Source of the DNA: Carex sylvatica | Lineage: Eukaryota > Streptophyta > Magnoliopsida > Poales > Cyperaceae | Length of the DNA: 19,799 nucleotides | Reading direction: 5' to 3' | Assembly (NCBI GenBank): GCA_964058845.1 | Contig: CAXKVR010000796.1 | Location: forward strand, 1 to 19,799 | In this document: positions 18,340-19,799 of the stretch, one piece after another | How the letters are laid out: the number at the start of each line of letters is the position of its first letter | Position numbering within the stretch: position 1 is the first letter of the stretch | Position numbers and translations under genes: made by a program | The notes under the pieces: generated by a model | The model's input: only the letters and a program-made list of their open reading frames with translations | What the model was told of the DNA's origin: nothing | Databases searched by the model: none

Positions 18340-19799
18340 CTCCCCCTCAATGTCACATTTTGATTCTTCGATTGACTAACCATTCCAAGTTGTGCCCGCA
18401 TTTCTTTAAACTTTTCGACATTGAGTCCTTTTGTGAATATGTCTGCAACTTGCTCTTCTGTCGGTGTCAACTTCATGTGAATCTCACCTTGTAGAACTTA
18501 CTCTCGTATGAAGTGGTAATGTACTTCTATATGTTTAGTCCTTGCATGGAACATCAGATTCTCTACAAGGCATACGGCTGACCTGTTGTCACAATGAAGT
18601 GTTACTTGATCGATTAGTTGATGGAGATCCTTCAGCAAGCGTATCAACCACGTGCTCTCTTGTGCTGCCATAGCTGCTGCTCGGTACTCTACTTCGATTG
18701 TTGAGAGTGACATAGTAAGTTGTCTCTTGCTGCACCAGAACACGACTTCTAATCCTAAACTAAAGACATAACCTGTTGTTGATCGCCTCATATCACAGTC
18801 TTCAGCATAGTCAGCGTTGCAGTAACCCGTCACTTGGCATTTTCCTCATTTGTGGTACATTATGCCATAGTCCAAAGTACCCTTTATGTATCGGAGTATC
18901 CTCTTGATAGCTTCAAGATGTGGTTTCTTTGGGCTCTACATATGACGACCTGTTACTTCAACTGCATAGGCGATGTCAGGTCGAGTAAGTGTCAGATAGA
19001 TGAGACTACCTACCAATTGTCGATATATCCTTGTATCTTCTAGATCCTTTCCTTCTTCAGCGCGAAGCTTGATGTTATGCTCCATTGGTGTAGATAATGG
19101 TTTGCACTCCAACATGACATAAGTCTCTAAAATATATTTTGCATACTTGTGTTGGCATAGGAAGATACCTTCTTTTGTCTTCTCTACCTCGAGTCCTAGG
19201 AAATGTTTAAGCTCTCCAAGCTTCTTCATCTGAAATCGGACTGATAGGTTCTCCTTTGTTTGTTGAATCTCCTGAGTAAGGCCTCCGGTCAAGATGAGGT
19301 CGTCCACATATACCAAGATTATAGCGAGCTTACCTCCCACGTCTTTAATGAATAGACTGGAGTCTGATGTTGCCACTGTGTAGCCACTTTGTACGAGAAA
19401 CTCTGCAATTTTTCCATACCATGCTCTTGGAGCCTGCTTTAGCCTATACAATGCCTTCTTGAGCTTGCACACGTACTCTGGGTGGGTCTTACTTTCGAAC
19501 CCTTACGATTGATCCATGCAGATGTCTTGATCAAGCTCACCATATAGAAAGGCATTCTTCACATCCATCTGTCACAACTTTCAGTTTTTGTTTGCTATTA
19601 GCACTAGAAGGACTCGTATTGTTGTTATATTTGCTACCGGACTAAATGTCTCGTCATAGTCTAGTCCGTACTACTGTGAAAACCCTCGTGCGATAAGTCT
19701 AGCCTTGTACCTTTCGATTGAACCATCTGCTCGAGTCTTCACCTTATACACCCACTTGCACGAGATTGGCTTTACTCCTTCTGTCTTGAGCATCATATC
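18324..19799 (-). pseudogene. copia pol fragment (RT + RNase H), seven in-frame stops, no frameshift
   Basis: One frame stays aligned from the window edge to a TGA at 18324-18326, five codons into the LTR. RT landmarks in order are [33 protein letters not shown] (Asp codon 19563-19565), [14 protein letters not shown] and [11 protein letters not shown] (YVDD codons 19299-19310). The connector PHLEAIKRILRYIKGTLDYG and RNase H follow: [10 protein letters not shown] (one usual Asp is Asn), [35 protein letters not shown]. Premature stops lie at 19671, 19581, 19572, 19503, 18936, 18846 and 18498 (lowest base of each). Open pieces at 18936-19472 and 18498-18833 are only intervals between these stops. 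Confidence 0.93.
18340..18350 (-). promoter_or_regulatory. Polypurine tract of the copia element
   Basis: TTGAGGGGGAG on the minus strand sits directly before the LTR terminus TGTTGA. It is the plus-strand DNA priming site for this class of element, and its position fixes the LTR boundary. Confidence 0.85.

Larger units (their letters stand above)
17887..19799 (-). mobile_element. Ty1/copia LTR retrotransposon, 3' part, decayed (runs off the window)
   Basis: In minus-strand order it contains reverse transcriptase, RNase H, a polypurine tract and a 436-bp LTR. The gag, protease and integrase parts lie beyond base 19799 or are lost. The coding frame carries seven stop codons and so encodes no product. 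Its far boundary is unclear because PBS-like sequence follows the LTR. Confidence 0.92.

Noticed and set aside
18834..19043. 69-codon plus-strand ORF
   Set aside because: It is antisense to the copia RT-RNase H connector.

Overview
The window reads as nuclear DNA of a flowering plant. The evidence is an intact S-adenosylmethionine decarboxylase (AdoMetDC) gene with the plant-specific double upstream ORF leader, GT-AG leader introns, and a plant-type set of transposable elements: an L1-like LINE, a Ty1/copia element, hAT-like and Mutator-like MITEs and tRNA-derived SINE-like pieces. The uORF C-terminus has a slight monocot flavour, but I would not assign a species or even a class firmly.

Region 1 (about 385-3170, +) is the only intact host gene. 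It has a TATA box at 385, a first leader exon ending at 570, intron 1 (571-1143), and a tiny uORF (1155-1163) that overlaps the 51-codon small uORF by one base. The small uORF is split by intron 2 (1298-1588) and ends at 1609. The intronless AdoMetDC proenzyme ORF is at 1749-2912. The two uORFs are the known polyamine-responsive translation switch for the enzyme, which supplies decarboxylated AdoMet for spermidine and spermine synthesis.

Region 2 (about 3170-9590) holds no gene I can establish. It has a two-copy tandem duplication (3591-3726), a weak minus-strand coding candidate of unknown family (3863-4291), a weak MITE-like piece (4326-4460), a CTT/GA microsatellite tract (8064-8143) and a short hairpin (8842-8871).

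Region 3 (9598-15751) is layered with repeats. A roughly 190-bp MITE is flanked by 9-bp direct repeats (9598-9806). A 714-bp hAT-like non-autonomous element with an exact 8-bp duplication (10017-10746) carries a 76-nt tRNA-like sequence inside it. Three tandem copies of a unit of about 349 bp follow (10963-14702), and the third is split by a 5'-truncated LINE (11822-14502) with a 15-bp target-site duplication. A second hAT-like element (15056-15743) has a near-perfect 8-bp duplication.

Region 4 (15940-17770) is an extremely AT-rich degenerate repeat tract, a short hairpin, and a long inverted repeat (17066-17767) that encloses a second tRNA-derived sequence related to the one inside the first hAT-like element.

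Region 5 (17887-19799, -) is the 3' part of a decayed Ty1/copia element: RT and RNase H coding sequence in one uninterrupted frame broken by seven nonsense codons, a polypurine tract and a 436-bp LTR. A sequence resembling the initiator-Met primer-binding site lies on the far side of that LTR. This is not expected next to a 3' LTR and suggests a recombined (tandem) element.

I found no clearly new biological system. The best leads are the unusual copia LTR arrangement, the related tRNA-like sequences nested in two different elements, and the unidentified minus-strand coding candidate.
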